From: Colletotrichum lupini
Taxonomy: Eukaryota > Ascomycota > Sordariomycetes > Glomerellales > Glomerellaceae
Length of the DNA: 64,000 bases
Direction: 5' to 3'
NCBI RefSeq assembly: GCF_023278565.1
Contig: NC_064677.1
Span: forward strand, 2,542,001-2,606,000
In this document: positions 21,693 through 32,523 of the stretch, in pieces
How positions within the stretch are numbered: position 1 is the stretch's first letter
How the letters are laid out: every line of letters begins with the position of its first letter
The notes under the pieces: model-generated
The model's database searches: none
Told to the model about the DNA's origin: nothing
Seen by the model: the letters and a program-made list of their open reading frames with translations, nothing else
Translations under genes and position numbers: made by a program

Positions 21693-22653
21693 TCATCTCG
21701 GATCATCATTTGGCAGATAGATGGGAGGATAGAGGGGATAGGCTTGCTATTTTATGGTATATAATTGTGTTCCACGATCTGAATAATACATCAAATCGAA
21801 TTTCAAATGCCTTCATGAATTCATTACACTTGTTGGCCATATGTAATCGAATTGTCCTGTAGCTGTCGAGGCACAATTCCTTAGGCTAATGGACGCAGAG
21901 TGGCAGATTCGCCTCAACTATTCCATCGAAAGCCTGCCGACCATTGAATTGTCACTTCTTTCCAAACATTCAATCTGAAAATCGGTCAATATTGCATCAG
22001 CTACGGCATATGTACGTCATTCCCCAAGCCTCCGAAGCACCCCGATAGCCGTACCGACCGGCGCGGCGGTACCGAATGTGAGTGAAATGTTGAAGGCAGT
22101 GGGCAAAAGCAGCAACAACGCTACTCTCCGTTAGGTCTCCATACATTCATACGGGTACACTCCAAGATGCTTTGGCCATGGGGTGATCGGATCAAAACAT
22201 GGGATTTGACGATTGGCTAAAATCGAAATGCATCTGCGCTGCCCAGAAACCCCTGCAGCGTCTCCCCCATCGGGACCCCGCCGCAATCACTTGGCCCGGG
22301 GGCCGGGGCACCTGCTTCCCGCCAGATCCACCGTCCCACAGATTCCGAGAGGGAAGGAGGGCAAGCCAGGGATCAAGCCACAATCAGACGGTAAAGTGTG
22401 GCTTTTACAATGCTGTGGCTGCTCTTTTCCTTTTCACACCATTTACGCTAGAACGACCGCTAACCCTCGACATGGTGATATGGTGAAAGTGAGCGAGTGA
22501 CAACCAACGAGTGCCATTTGAGAAACTTTGTTTTTGTTAATATACCTCACAAGTTGCAAGGATTTCTTTGTGAGCCTGACAACCGACTACAACGGAACTC
22601 TGCGGCACCAGGGTTGACTCACACACAGCTGGAAGGGTCGCCGATGTGTCAAG
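21693..22653. other. Intergenic region
   Basis: 3' region of the betaine reductase gene and promoter of the QTRT2 gene. A GC-rich patch with CCCGGG palindromes is present near 22280-22320. No gene is supported. Confidence 0.55.
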
Positions 22654-24172
22654 ATGAGTGATGCGGAAAAAGTCGACGGGGCAGAAGGCATGATTTTCGA
22701 AATTCTAAAAAAGACCTTGGATGGCACAACTGCAGCTCGTCTCGGGAAACTGAGCGTTCCTAAGCGGAAACCCATCGATACACCAAATTACTATGCCGTC
22801 GCTTCGAGGGGTGTACTTCCTCATGTCACCCCAGATAACTTGAAGAAACATGCGCCCTTCAGTGGAGCGTATATGGCGCTCGAGGACTGTAAGCAGTTTA
22901 ATCTAATCAATCTGTCCTAACCTGTCTATCATGGCGCGAAGCTAACTATCGACTAAAGTCATTGAGAAGAAGAACCCTTCAGCGCTTTCAATACCCTCGC
23001 CAGAAAAGAAGCCACTCCATACCTTTTCTTGCCTGCCCGAAAGCATAGCTACGGTTCTTGCTGCCAGGAGAAACCCAGCGGTTAAGACTCCCGTGGGCAA
23101 TGGCGCAAAGTTCGTGGCCATCTTCACCTCGACCGGCTTCAGGAACCTCTCCACCGACGAGTACTGTGCGGCTGTCGAGACGCTGAAGCCTGATATCGCC
23201 ATCGGCCCCGCTGATTTGTTTCACACGAGCACGATGCCGGCCTCAAAGAAGCTTGTTCGCATGGCTGAGCGGACCGAGGAATGGACCGATGTGTTTTTGA
23301 CGGCCAAGAGGCGCGAACTTTTCAAGGCGTCTGGGGTCTCGGTGTTTGCGCCTGTTCTTGCGGTGCCGTACACCGTGCAGTGGGAGTATCTTCGCCACCT
23401 AGCAGATGAGGTCGTCGACTCGCTTTCGGGACTTGCTCTCTACGATGTTGATATCTTGCCCGATATTGAGGACCACCACAAATCCCTGGATTCTCTTCCT
23501 CGTCTGTCATTGCACATTCCCGAGACACCACAAGCTGTTCTCCGACAGATTTCCCTAGGAGTCGATATTTGCACGATACCATTCATCAACGCCATCTCCG
23601 ACGCAGGTGTAGCGCTGTCCTTCACTTTCCCTCCACCTGAAAATCAAGGCAATGCTACCAAGCCTCTCGGCGACGACATGTGGGCTCCCGAAAACGAGGT
23701 GGCCATGGAACCCCTTTCCCAAGGCTGCAAGTGCTACGCCTGCACGACACACCACAGGGCCTTCCTCCACCACCTCTTGAACGCCAAGGAGATGCTCGGC
23801 TGGACGCTACTACAGATTCACAACCACCAGGTGATGGCCGACTTCTTCGCCGGTATCCGAGCGACCCTCGCAAAGGGCGCCGCTGAGTTTGAGGAGCAGT
23901 CGCAGCGCTTCGTCGCGGCGTACGAAGCGGAGCTGCCGCAGGGCACGGGGACGAGACCGAGGGCGAGAGGCTACCACTTCAAGGGCGAGGCGAATCCTAG
24001 CAGAATCAACCCGCCAGCTTGGGTTGACTACGCTGCGGACGGTGAGGGCGTCGCAGCCAAGGCAAACGGGGCGGCGGTAGCAGCGGAGGGTACGGAAACG
24101 CCGCTTGTGCCCGATCTGGGTTCGCTGGAACTTGAGGAGAAGGGGTTCGCTGAGGTCGCTGGCAAGAAGTAG
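22654..24172 (+). CDS. QTRT2: Queuine tRNA-ribosyltransferase accessory subunit 2
   Basis: Non-catalytic partner of the eukaryotic tRNA-guanine transglycosylase. The heterodimer puts queuine at position 34 of GUN-anticodon tRNAs. Two exons, 22654-22888 and 22959-24172, with a 70-nt GT-AG intron carrying a GCTAAC branch site; 482 residues. The TGT-fold zinc site is visible as GCKCYACTTHHRAF followed by the His in LLQIHNHQ, that is C-x-C-x2-C with a distal His. FTSTGFRNLS and DIAIGPADL lie in the (beta/alpha)8 core. The catalytic-subunit Asp motifs are not evident, which fits subunit 2. The C-terminal 60 residues are Ala/Glu-rich and poorly conserved. The presence of QTRT2 suggests this fungus salvages queuine; the catalytic QTRT1 is not in the window. 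Confidence 0.9.
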
Positions 24173-24748
24173 TAGTCCGAGACAACGGACATTGTTCGCC
24201 TACGAAGGGCCCGATGAATGATCAGGAGCCATAGTGGTTATCACTCACAAAGCCAGCGAAATGGAGAGGCCTTAGTAGTGTCGAAATCATTAATCAAGCC
24301 ACTTGAGACAAGACGAATTTCTTCTTCATCGGCCTCCCCTCTGTGTACCTCTCGAAAGTCAACAGCAGCTAAAACTATCGAGATAGGAACGCTGCTATCA
24401 TCCAACACTCCAACATCAGACTCGTCACACGCCCCAGCTATTCCGTCTAAACGGGCTGCAATGCCTGGTATTTCGTTCCTGTTACATTGAATCTGCTGGA
24501 AGCCTGGCTGTTCATTCTCCTAACGAATTTACCATGGTGAGAGAAGCGGTACGCAAGCCACTTGAGGCTGCTCCTTGAGATATTGCAAAATCACCTTTCA
24601 TGCCAATGCCAATGCCGGTGCTTGGTCATTTGTCACTCAATGCGAATCCGCGTCGTCGAACATCTACAACATTTTTAACACAAAGCAAAACCCTGAAATT
24701 GCGTTAAGCGACTTTGGCTTATGTACATCAACCCCGTTCTTCCGCAAC
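24173..24748. other. Convergent intergenic spacer
   Basis: Between the stop of QTRT2 (plus) and the stop of NDUFA12 (minus). No gene seen. Confidence 0.6.
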
Positions 24749-25400
24749 TCATTGCCTCTCAACTGCCTTGGGCTCCCACGTACGAATCTTCGGCTTGACT
24801 CTGCACCAATTGTCAGCATTCCATCCTCAATTTGAAGTGATGACACTTCCGCTTACGTGTTGTATGGCTTGTAGGCTCCCGGGGTAGCCGTGAAGTTGGG
24901 AAGTACATGTGGCACTTCCCACTTGCGAGTCTTGGTCTGGAGAAGGGCGTCCTCGGTGGGCGGCTTGTCGACCATGTATCCCAACCAAGCGTGCCAGCCA
25001 GGCTCGACCTGCGCCGAGTCGTAGTCGTGCACCTTGAAGTCCACCCAGCGCGTACGCACTATTTGTTGCTTGTTAGCCCCACGGTCCTTCATTGTCAATT
25101 TGCTGGCGCTGTTCGCTTGGGGGTTCCATACGGGGGAGTTCGTCGTTGTTCTCGAAGTACTTGTTGCCGGCCTTATCCTCGCCTACAAGACGACCATGCT
25201 TGGTGTCACCGATGTACTATTCTCGAGCGTTAGAGGGGCAATTGCAATCGGGGGGTTGGGGAGGCCATGTACCAGCAATTGGCGGAAATAGTTCTAGGAG
25301 CGAAAGTTAGCGATGGCAGCGACAACGTTTGAACCAGGAGGATACATGCCTTGATTCCAACCTTGCGCAGGTTGGCGATTGTTCTTCCGGGGGTCGACAT
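24749..25400 (-). CDS. NDUFA12: Complex I accessory subunit NDUFA12 (13.4 kDa/B17.2 family)
   Basis: Mitochondrial NADH:ubiquinone oxidoreductase subunit, 136 residues, in five exons on the minus strand: 25400-25350, 25293-25273, 25216-25132, 25058-24857, 24800-24749. Assembly is exact in phase. The product shows LLYIGDTKHGRLVGED, GNKYFENNDELPLRTRWVDF and EPGWHAWLGYMVDKPPT, the hallmark sequences of the family, and ends with TVKPKIRTWEPKAVERQ. Exon 2 is only 21 nt (NYFRQLL). Intron 1 begins GCATGT after AAG and ends CTAG, so it is a GC-AG intron; using the nearby GT (25347) would create a TAA at the junction. The gene diverges from PGS1 across a 317-bp region. Confidence 0.93.
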
Positions 25401-25717
25401 GGTGGCGGCTGGTCAATTGACCTCAAGAAGCTATCGATTGCTGTCGACAATGTGATTGAAGACCTGACGTTTGGGAAGGTTGAGCGATGCTGGTGCCAGA
25501 GTGGAGCTCTGGATTACATAAACTCGAAGGCAATTGGTCTTTGGACTCCCTGGCGCTCACGGCAACCCCCGCCGCCAATGACAGAGCTTCATGCACGCAC
25601 CTTTGTCCCCAGAACTTTGGAACCTCGAAAGCTCTCCGTCTTTGGATGAACTTTTTTGGGAAGAGTACCTACTAGACATCTAGACGTGGCGGTGGAATAC
25701 CAAACGACGAATACGAT
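25401..25717. promoter_or_regulatory. Shared divergent promoter, NDUFA12/PGS1
   Basis: 317 bp separate two mitochondrial-function genes transcribed away from each other. It contains an inverted CCAAT (ATTGG, 25533-25537) and a direct CCAAT (25575-25579). CCAAT boxes are bound in fungi by the Hap2/3/5 complex, which controls many respiratory genes. Shared regulation is inferred. Confidence 0.55.
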
Positions 25718-27473
25718 ATGATTGTCCGTGGCGTGTCGCGGTGCTCTACCAAGCTCAAGCTCCCATTTGCCCGAACGAACATTACACGCGCTCAACCGCA
25801 ATGCCGACAATTCGCGACGCCTGCCGCTGGTACCCCAACGGCTTCAGGCTCCGGTAGCGCAGCTGGCATGCTTGCGCCGTTCGCGAACGAACTCGATAGG
25901 ATTGCACCTTCTTTCAGCATCAACGGCTCCCAGATTAAGATTATCAGAACGCCGGCCGATTTCTACGAGACATTAAAGGTGTGCATTACGAACGCGCGCA
26001 GCACTGGCTATGGGTTTGGGGACTAATACGGGGTGTACATTAGGAGCGGATACGGAATGCAAAGAAGAGGATCTTCCTGTCAACGTTATACATCGGAAAG
26101 ACAGAGAAAGAGTTGGTCAGTTTATATTGCACGCGCATGGGTTGGAACAGGTTCTGACGGTGGTCATGTCCAGATTGGGACCCTACACGAAGCTCTGCGA
26201 AACAACCCTGAGCTGAAGCTAAGCATTCTGACGGACGCCCTACGAGGCACGCGTGAGGAGCCGAATCCGTCATGCGCATCACTTCTCGCACCACTCGTAT
26301 CGGAGTTTGGCCCAGATAGAGTGGAAATCCGCATGTACCACACACCAAACCTGACGGGGTTGAGGAAGAAGTACATACCAAAGCGCATCAACGAGGGCTG
26401 GGGCCTACAACACATGAAGCTATATGGCTTTGATGACGAAATTATTCTCTCTGGGTATGGAGCTGCTGCAAGGATTTCCGAGTTGGGACTGAGACTAACA
26501 ACCATGTAGGGCGAACCTCTCATCAGACTACTTCACGAACCGACAAGATCGTTACCACCTCTTTTCCTCCAAGGAGGTGACCGACTACTTCTGGAACATC
26601 CACCAGGGCGTATCCTCTTTCAGTTTTCTCGTTGAGCCTTCGCAAGAACCTGCTGGCTTCGCCCTGACCTGGCCTAAGTCTAACCCCGCGCCGTCTCCCC
26701 TTAAAGAGCCGAAGCAGTTCATCGGCACCACGACTCCTGCCCTCAATGCTCTGATTTCGCCCACGCAAGCAGCCTCTGCGGATGTGGGCAAAGACACCAA
26801 GGTCTACATGCTTTCCCAACTCACACAGCTCATGAGCCCAAACACCTCTACAGAGCTTCCTGCCGTCACTCATGTACTATCAACACTTGGGAAGCCCGAG
26901 TACGCCGGCTCGTCGTGGACCTTTACCGCAGGTTACTTCAACCCTGCGCCGTCACTGACCAAGCTCCTGCTGTCGACGGCATCACAAAGCAATGTCGTCA
27001 TCACCGCCTCTCAGCAGGCAAACGGTTTCTACCAATCCCCAGGCGTGTCTGGACTCTTGCCAGGCGCCTACACTCTTCTCGCGCGCCGTTTCGTCCGCGC
27101 CGTCCACGAACGCAAGCTCGACGACTCAATCGCTCTTAAAGAGTGGCGCAAGGGAACGATCGGCGAGCCCGGCGGCTGGACATACCATGCCAAGGGCCTC
27201 TGGATCACACTGCCGGGAGAACAAAACCCATCAATTAGTATTGTGGGAAGTTCCAACTATACCAAACGCAGCTATACCCACGATCTTGAGGCTGGTGCCA
27301 TGATCCTCACAAAGGACGAAGACCTCAAGAAGCGCCTCGGCGAGGAGCAGACGTGGCTCCAAGATCACGCAGAGCGAGTAACCCGTGAGGACTTTTCCAA
27401 AAATGAGAGGCGGGTTGGCATCCAGGTGAGGATAGCCATGTGGATCGCCCAGGCCGTGGGCGGTGCCTTGTAA
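25718..27473 (+). CDS. pgs1: Phosphatidylglycerophosphate synthase (CDP-DAG:glycerol-3-phosphate phosphatidyltransferase)
   Basis: Catalyses the committed step of cardiolipin synthesis in the mitochondrial inner membrane. Four exons, 25718-25978, 26044-26115, 26174-26454 and 26510-27473, give 525 residues; all introns are GT-AG and phase-consistent. The N-terminus is rich in Arg/Ser/Thr (mitochondrial presequence), then ERIRNAKKRIFLSTLYIGK. The first phospholipase-D-type motif is QHMKLYGFDDEIILSGANL (His191, Lys193, Asp198). The second is YHAKGLWITLPG (His431, Lys433) followed by VGSSNYTKRS. The eukaryotic Pgs1 family belongs to the PLD superfamily, unlike bacterial PgsA, and this protein matches it along its length. 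Confidence 0.94.
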
Positions 27474-28321
27474 ACTTTCGGCCGTGTAAGATAGATAGAC
27501 TTGGAGCTACCTGGACTCTGTTCGCGGAAGTCTGCCGTGAGAGCTCTTGTGTACGACCTGCATAATAAAGATACCCATCCCTTTGATTGTCAGTTGTCAT
27601 CTGTTGTGTTAAAGAGTTGAACCACTTGTTGAAAGCTGCGGCAAACTCGTGCGTCCTGAAGAACATCGTGAGCAGTGAAAATGACAGAATCAATGACTAG
27701 GGAAGAAACAAAGCTGCCTTAAGTTAGGGAGAATCAGAAGAATGTGGATAGATGCATAAGAAAAGCAAAAGTTTCCGAAACCGAGAATCGAACTCGGGGC
27801 TATGCCTAACCTCTCACAGAGATGAGAGGGCATCATGTTGGCCACTACACCATATCGGATGTTGTTGAGAAACGCCATCGATATTGGGGTCCTGTAGCTA
27901 GCCAGCTAGTTGAGCTTGTCAGAGCCCGGATTTTACAGCGATGCTCCAGTGCTTCGACGCCTCAACAGCCAAACTTCCAGGGCCCTACAGCGCTATAGCA
28001 CCTAAAACCCAAGCACGCCCCCAAATCCCGCGCCGCCGCGCAGGGCAGCGATCGAATCGGAAAAACTGGATTTGCAATTATTCCGCGAACCGCAGCGATT
28101 GGTTCATTTGGCCGTGCACTCGGCGGGTACGCGGACCTCCCACACACCTTGCAGCCCGTCACCACCGGGGGAAGCTTCACATCGTATCTCGAATTGTCAC
28201 GGCCCAATCCAATCGAACTACTCACCCCAATTCTACGTCCCGGCGGACAAAGCGGCCCACCTTCGTCAATCGACTTACCAACACTCACCCTCGAGACGAA
28301 ACACACATATTCACCGCGACA
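27474..28321. other. Intergenic region with one tRNA gene
   Basis: Contains the tRNA-Glu gene (27774-27859, minus). The last 400 bases are the promoter of the small complex I subunit gene. They carry an inverted CCAAT (ATTGG 28098-28102) and two adjacent CCAAT boxes (28204-28208 and 28209-28213). Confidence 0.6.
27774..27859 (-). tRNA. tRNA-Glu (CTC) with a 15-nt intron
   Basis: Read on the minus strand, an 86-nt gene folds as a tRNA: acceptor stem TCCGATA/TTTCGGA, D arm GTGT...ACAT with loop AGTGGCCA, anticodon stem ATGCC/GGCAT, and T arm CCGAG-TTCGATT-CTCGG. The anticodon loop is 22 nt, reading CTCTCA then a 15-nt insert, then A. This places a CTC anticodon after T33 and an intron at the canonical position after base 37. 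The acceptor stem has one T-T mismatch (6:67). No CCA is encoded, as expected in eukaryotes. Confidence 0.9.
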
Positions 28322-28759
28322 ATGGTTGGCAGGGTCCTCTTCTGGAGTGGCTTCGGTGCGTGATACCTCCCTCCCCCCTTCATCAGGCGACGATAATCTA
28401 CGGAATGGATCTCCCGGTTGCCATGGAGGCCAATTGGTTCGGATTCACGAGAGAATAGTCACAAGCTCCTTTTTCGCCACTGAAAACACGGGAAACTTCA
28501 AGACGTAGTCCACTAACATTCGACGTTCAACCCAACAGGCTTCGCCGTCCGCTTCTGGCAAATGGGCATTGAAATGCGCCCCTTCTTCAACAAGGAGTCC
28601 CTCTGGGTTTACCCCGTCTACATGCTCGGCGGTGGCAGCTTTGGCTACTGGCTACAGGGCGTCGACGAGAGGCAGTCGTCCATCCTCAGCGAGCGCAAGT
28701 CCATCCTGCTCGAGAAGCGCGCGAGGGCGGCGGCGCGCAAGGAGGCAGAGCAGTCATAG
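28322..28759 (+). CDS. Small mitochondrial complex I accessory subunit (fungal 14-kDa/NUXM-like)
   Basis: Two exons, 28322-28355 and 28539-28759, with a 183-nt intron (GTGCGT to CAG), encode 84 residues. The chain reads MVGRVLFWSGFG, FAVRFWQMGIEMRPFF, and LWVYPVYMLGGGSFGYWLQGVDERQ. It is a short matrix/membrane protein with one hydrophobic segment and a basic, coiled C-terminus (LLEKRARAAARKEAEQS). I recognise this as a fungal complex I accessory subunit by the FAVRFWQ-GIEMRP and SFGYWLQGVDERQ blocks. The exact subunit name is uncertain. Three upstream CCAAT boxes fit a respiratory gene. Confidence 0.78.
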
Positions 28760-29298
28760 ACGACTACGGAATTTCAAGAGTGGACGAAAATCATCGACAA
28801 AAGAGAGAGACAGAGAGAGGGGGGGCAGAGACCAGACCCAAAGGCTTTCTGGCGGAGACAAGCTTTGTGACGCCCGTCTGAGTGAGGAAGAGGCAGATGG
28901 GGACCGGTCAATTCGGGTGTCGATTCGGGGCCTCGAGGAATCATTCTCGTTCTAGAGGGGGAACTGGGATTGCGCGGGAACTGATTAGGACGCCAATTGG
29001 GAAATCCCTTCAGAGTCCCTTTGTATATGTTACGTAGAAAGAAGGGGAGGCTTAATTGACGCCGTAAAAGTCATTGTTATCTACAGTGCCATCCCTAAGG
29101 CATCCCTATCATCAAGTTGGGCTTAGGACGTGCTCCAGAACTGCTTCTCATGCTTAATTGATCTATGGTGCAACCTCAATCGAGCTTTCATGACTGGTAT
29201 CTATCTAAGTGGGTCACCGCAGCAGGACCCCTCGCCCCCCTCAAGACTTTCCCCATGGCTGCTACAAACACCACCTGCCCCATTTCTACGCCCGTGCT
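28760..29298. other. Convergent intergenic spacer
   Basis: Between the complex I subunit gene (plus) and the eIF2B-delta gene (minus). It includes a GAGAGA-type purine run near 28800-28830. No gene seen. Confidence 0.6.
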
Positions 29299-30728
29299 CT
29301 ACAACTCCTCCAGCTTTCGGAGAATGGCAGGCACAGACACAGGCGACGTGATGCCCAGTTCGGTGACGACGACTGAGATGTGGCGGTCACGGGTGGTGTC
29401 AAAGAGCAGTCTGAAAGCCTCCTCGGTGTTCTGCTCGGGATCGATCTCGTTATACGTGAGCGAGTCCATGGCGACCCTCTCGGTAAAGTTGATGGTCTCG
29501 CTAAGAGCCATGACCCGAATACCCTGATCAGCCGCTGTAATGGCAATATCGCTCGTGCCGGCCCTGGCGTACATGGCGCCGTTACTGAACATGGCCTCCG
29601 CGCCGACCAACACGCGCGACGTATCACGGAGATGATCCCGCATGGCGCTCAGGTCGGGGCTATAGGCCACCTCAACACCCTGCAAGGCGCGCAGCCGCTT
29701 CGCGAGGTCACGGCCGGTGCTCTGAAAAGGGTCATCGACGACGGTGACGGAGAATCTCTTGCCGTCTGCGTGGGCCTGGCGGAGGGCGCGCTCGACGAGC
29801 GGGTGGTGGGCGTACGTCAGGACAACTTCGCCGTCGGCGATGTTGTCAGCCGCGGTCTTGACAATAACGAAGTCGGCGAGGGTGATGCGCTCGCGGATGA
29901 AGTTGTCGACGGACTCGCGGAGGAGCTTCTTGGCCTCAAAGTCGGGCAGATCAATGTCGATCTTGCTGACCTGGAGCTTGAGCCAGCGGACGGCATTGCC
30001 CATGGAGAAGCACATGGGTCTGCATGCCGAGAGGTACTCGATCTGAGGGTTCAGGATGTGTGATGTGAAGTGGCGCGAGAATGTGTTGCCCGGGGGTGTT
30101 GTGTAAGAATCAATCACCTGATTCAATGTTAGAAGACTCACACTTGATATTGGGTTCAGACAAGGGGCCGTAGTTGGCTTACCTTCTTGAATGCCAACAG
30201 AGTCGCCTCTAGTCTTGTAGTACTGTCGGTAATCGCAAACGCGCTCATCTGCTGGCCCAGAGCCAGAACTGCCGGATGGACGTCCTTATCGACCTCCGTC
30301 ATGTGTATCCTCTTGGCCATAGACAGGTGACTGAAGCACTCGGGGACCTTGGGCCTGGTGTCCTTGGGGATCGCGACCGGAACGGCCTTGACCGCAGGGC
30401 CGCCTCGAGCTCCACCAGCGCCCTGAGGACCATCTTGTCGGGGTTTTGACTTTCCTCCTTTTGCCTCTCCTCCTCCGGTCTGCTGAGCTCCTCCCTGGCC
30501 AGGCGGTGGTGCTGGTTGCGCCTCCTTGGCCTTTGCTCTTCTCGCCGCCTTCTCAGCCTTTGCCTTTGCCTTCAGCTCGGCACCTGACAGCTTCTTCTCG
30601 CCTCCCTCTGCTGCTGGGGCAGCTGGCGCGTCCTTCTTTTGCGCTCCGCCATCTTTCTTGGCAGTTTGCTGAGTCTTTTTGTCTTCGACAGCCTTAGGCG
30701 GCTCAGTGTTTGGTGTCTCTGTCGCCAT
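29299..30728 (-). CDS. gcd2: Translation initiation factor eIF2B subunit delta (GCD2)
   Basis: Regulatory-core subunit of the guanine nucleotide exchange factor for eIF2 and target of the integrated stress response. Two exons on the minus strand, 30728-30183 and 30117-29299 (65-nt GT-AG intron), encode 454 residues. The N-terminal 110 residues are Lys/Ala/Pro/Gly-rich low complexity (KAKAKAEKAARRAKAKEA), as is usual for this subunit. The C-terminal two thirds form the eIF2B alpha/beta/delta fold: VIDSYTTPPGNTFSR, CRPMCFSMGNAVRWLK, VVLTYAHHPLVERAL, VLVGAEAMFSNGAMYARAGT and VVVTELGITSPVSVPAILR. The acidic/basic N-terminus before the conserved region is shorter than in yeast Gcd2. Confidence 0.93.
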
Positions 30729-31662
30729 TGCTCCGTCCCTCTTCCCCTATTTTGCGTTGCGAAATTTCTCTGGTGGGCTTGGTTCAGTTTAGACCGAAAG
30801 TCGTGTAGAATCGGATCGTTTGTGTTGGATTTAGGAGCGTTTGTCGAGACTCCTTCGGGTTGGCGGTCGGAGTTTCCTTTGATCGAGTCAAAAAGGCTGA
30901 GAAGTTTTGGAGGGTTGAGTCACAGGGGTTTGCAAGGCGGGATGCGACGGGTGCCCCGCGCTAAAAGCTCGCTAAAGCTTACCTGCATGGTGCGGGGAGT
31001 GACGTTCTTGGTTGTGGTGCCAATCACCGCTCAACGGTGCAAATGATTGCTGGAGCCACCTTAATGAACAAAGCTTGTCCTTCTCTTTCAGATATGTATG
31101 AATCCCATGAGAAACACATACAGGGACTTCTCAACTACCCCAAGGTAGACTAAGACATAAGAATGCCGGGCTGAAGAAGGCCAATTGTACTACATGGTCG
31201 CACTGTGAAAGATTAACAAGCACTAGCTTTCTTCCTATTCCTCTTGGAAGAGTGCTAAACAAGTATCGCAAGGCTCTGCGGAGCACCAATCCATTAGATA
31301 GTCATTCTAGTCACATGTTGCTTGTAACTTGATTCCAGAGATATATTCGCAAGAGTTCCGTAATCATATGGTACGCTGCGAGCTGTTCAATTCAGTTTGT
31401 TACTCTGTCGCAAAGAGCAGCGATTTAATGTAATCTCAAAGTCCAGAGGACACATAATTTGCTGACGAGGAACGAGACACAAAAATTATGGCCGCTCTAT
31501 TCGGACAATACGACCCTTTCTACTATTTTCCTATGATACAAGCCTTCCAAGGAAGTTCTGATGTACAGGCCAACACCGACTCTGTCCAAATCGTAGGTGC
31601 CGTCTCATGGAGTAAGCAAGCACAGCTCAACCACCCCGATTCTCAAGCAGCCCGCCACTACA
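30729..31662. other. Intergenic region
   Basis: Promoter of the eIF2B-delta gene followed by 3' sequence of the mtIF3 gene, relatively AT-rich between 31040 and 31500. Short plus-strand frames here have no support. Confidence 0.55.
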
Positions 31663-32523
31663 TCAGGTCGATGTTTCCGGCGCAGCCTCTACAGCCGGGG
31701 CTTCTGGTGCAGGGGTAGCCTTAACTGCGGGCTTCGCTGTCGATTCCAGGTGCAGCCTCATGACCTTACGCGGTTGCCCCTCGGCTTCCTTGTACTCCCT
31801 GGCGCCCGCAACCTCCGCCACAGCATCCCGGACCTGCTGCACAAGCGCGCCAGCTTCTTCCAGTGTAGCGATTCTGCTATTCTTCTTCTTCGCAAAAATG
31901 ACTTCAACCTTGTACCCCTTTTCCAGAAACGTCTTCATCTGCTTCATCTTATGGCCCATGTCGTGCGGCGCGATGGCCCAGTTGAGCTCAAGCTCCTTGA
32001 CCCTCGCTAATCTGCGCGCGTTATCCTTCTTGGCCTTTTGCAGTGCCCTCTCCTTCTCCTTCTCGGCGACCTTGTCGACGATGCGGCAGATTGCAAACGG
32101 CGGCTGGCCTGGCGCGGGGCGCGGGGGCGGTCTGGAGACCATTCGGAGGGATTGCGTCTCAGGGTCGAGCGACCTTAGGAACGTTCGGGTGTTATGCGGG
32201 CCGGTGAGCTTGTTGTTCTCGTCGACGACCATGACTTCACGATCGGAGATCGCCCTGTCCTGGGGAAGCTGGCCTGGCTTGGCAGCAGCGTCGCCGCCGG
32301 GTACTTGTCCTGATGGCGATGGCTTCTTCTTTTTGAATCGGGGAATCAGGGCGGCGTGGCGTGAGAAACCTTGTAGCGGCGGTGACAGAATTGTTGGTAG
32401 GGTCCTAGAGACTGGGCTTAGGAGAGCGCTTCGTCGCGAAATCGATTCCACCTTTTCAAAGGGCGAGACGAAGACCCTATACAGGGCCGTCCTGCTGTTG
32501 TGCAGGCATTGTGTGATCCTCAT
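31663..32523 (-). CDS. Mitochondrial translation initiation factor IF-3 (AIM23 type)
   Basis: Single exon, 286 residues from the first ATG at 32523; the frame is open further upstream but only with non-ATG codons. The N-terminus is basic and Ser/Arg-rich (mitochondrial presequence). The IF3 N-domain follows (DREVMVVDENNKLTGPHNTRTFLRSLD), then a charged helical linker (EKEKERALQKAKKDNARR). The C-domain ends in KELELNWAIAPHDMGHKMKQ, with FLEKGYKVEVIFAKKK. The extreme C-terminus is an Ala/Pro-rich tail. The factor binds the mitoribosomal small subunit and supports start-codon selection. It lies back to back with IMP1. Confidence 0.9.
   Translation of the reverse strand: MRITQCLHNSRTALYRVFVSPFEKVESISRRSALLSPVSRTLPTILSPPLQGFSRHAALIPRFKKKKPSPSGQVPGGDAAAKPGQLPQDRAISDREVMVVDENNKLTGPHNTRTFLRSLDPETQSLRMVSRPPPRPAPGQPPFAICRIVDKVAEKEKERALQKAKKDNARRLARVKELELNWAIAPHDMGHKMKQMKTFLEKGYKVEVIFAKKKNSRIATLEEAGALVQQVRDAVAEVAGAREYKEAEGQPRKVMRLHLESTAKPAVKATPAPEAPAVEAAPETST

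Noticed and set aside
17853..24172. Secondary-metabolite cluster around the NRPS-like gene
   Set aside because: Neighbours are an LCCL membrane protein and a tRNA-modification subunit; no tailoring enzymes, transporter or cluster regulator are adjacent.
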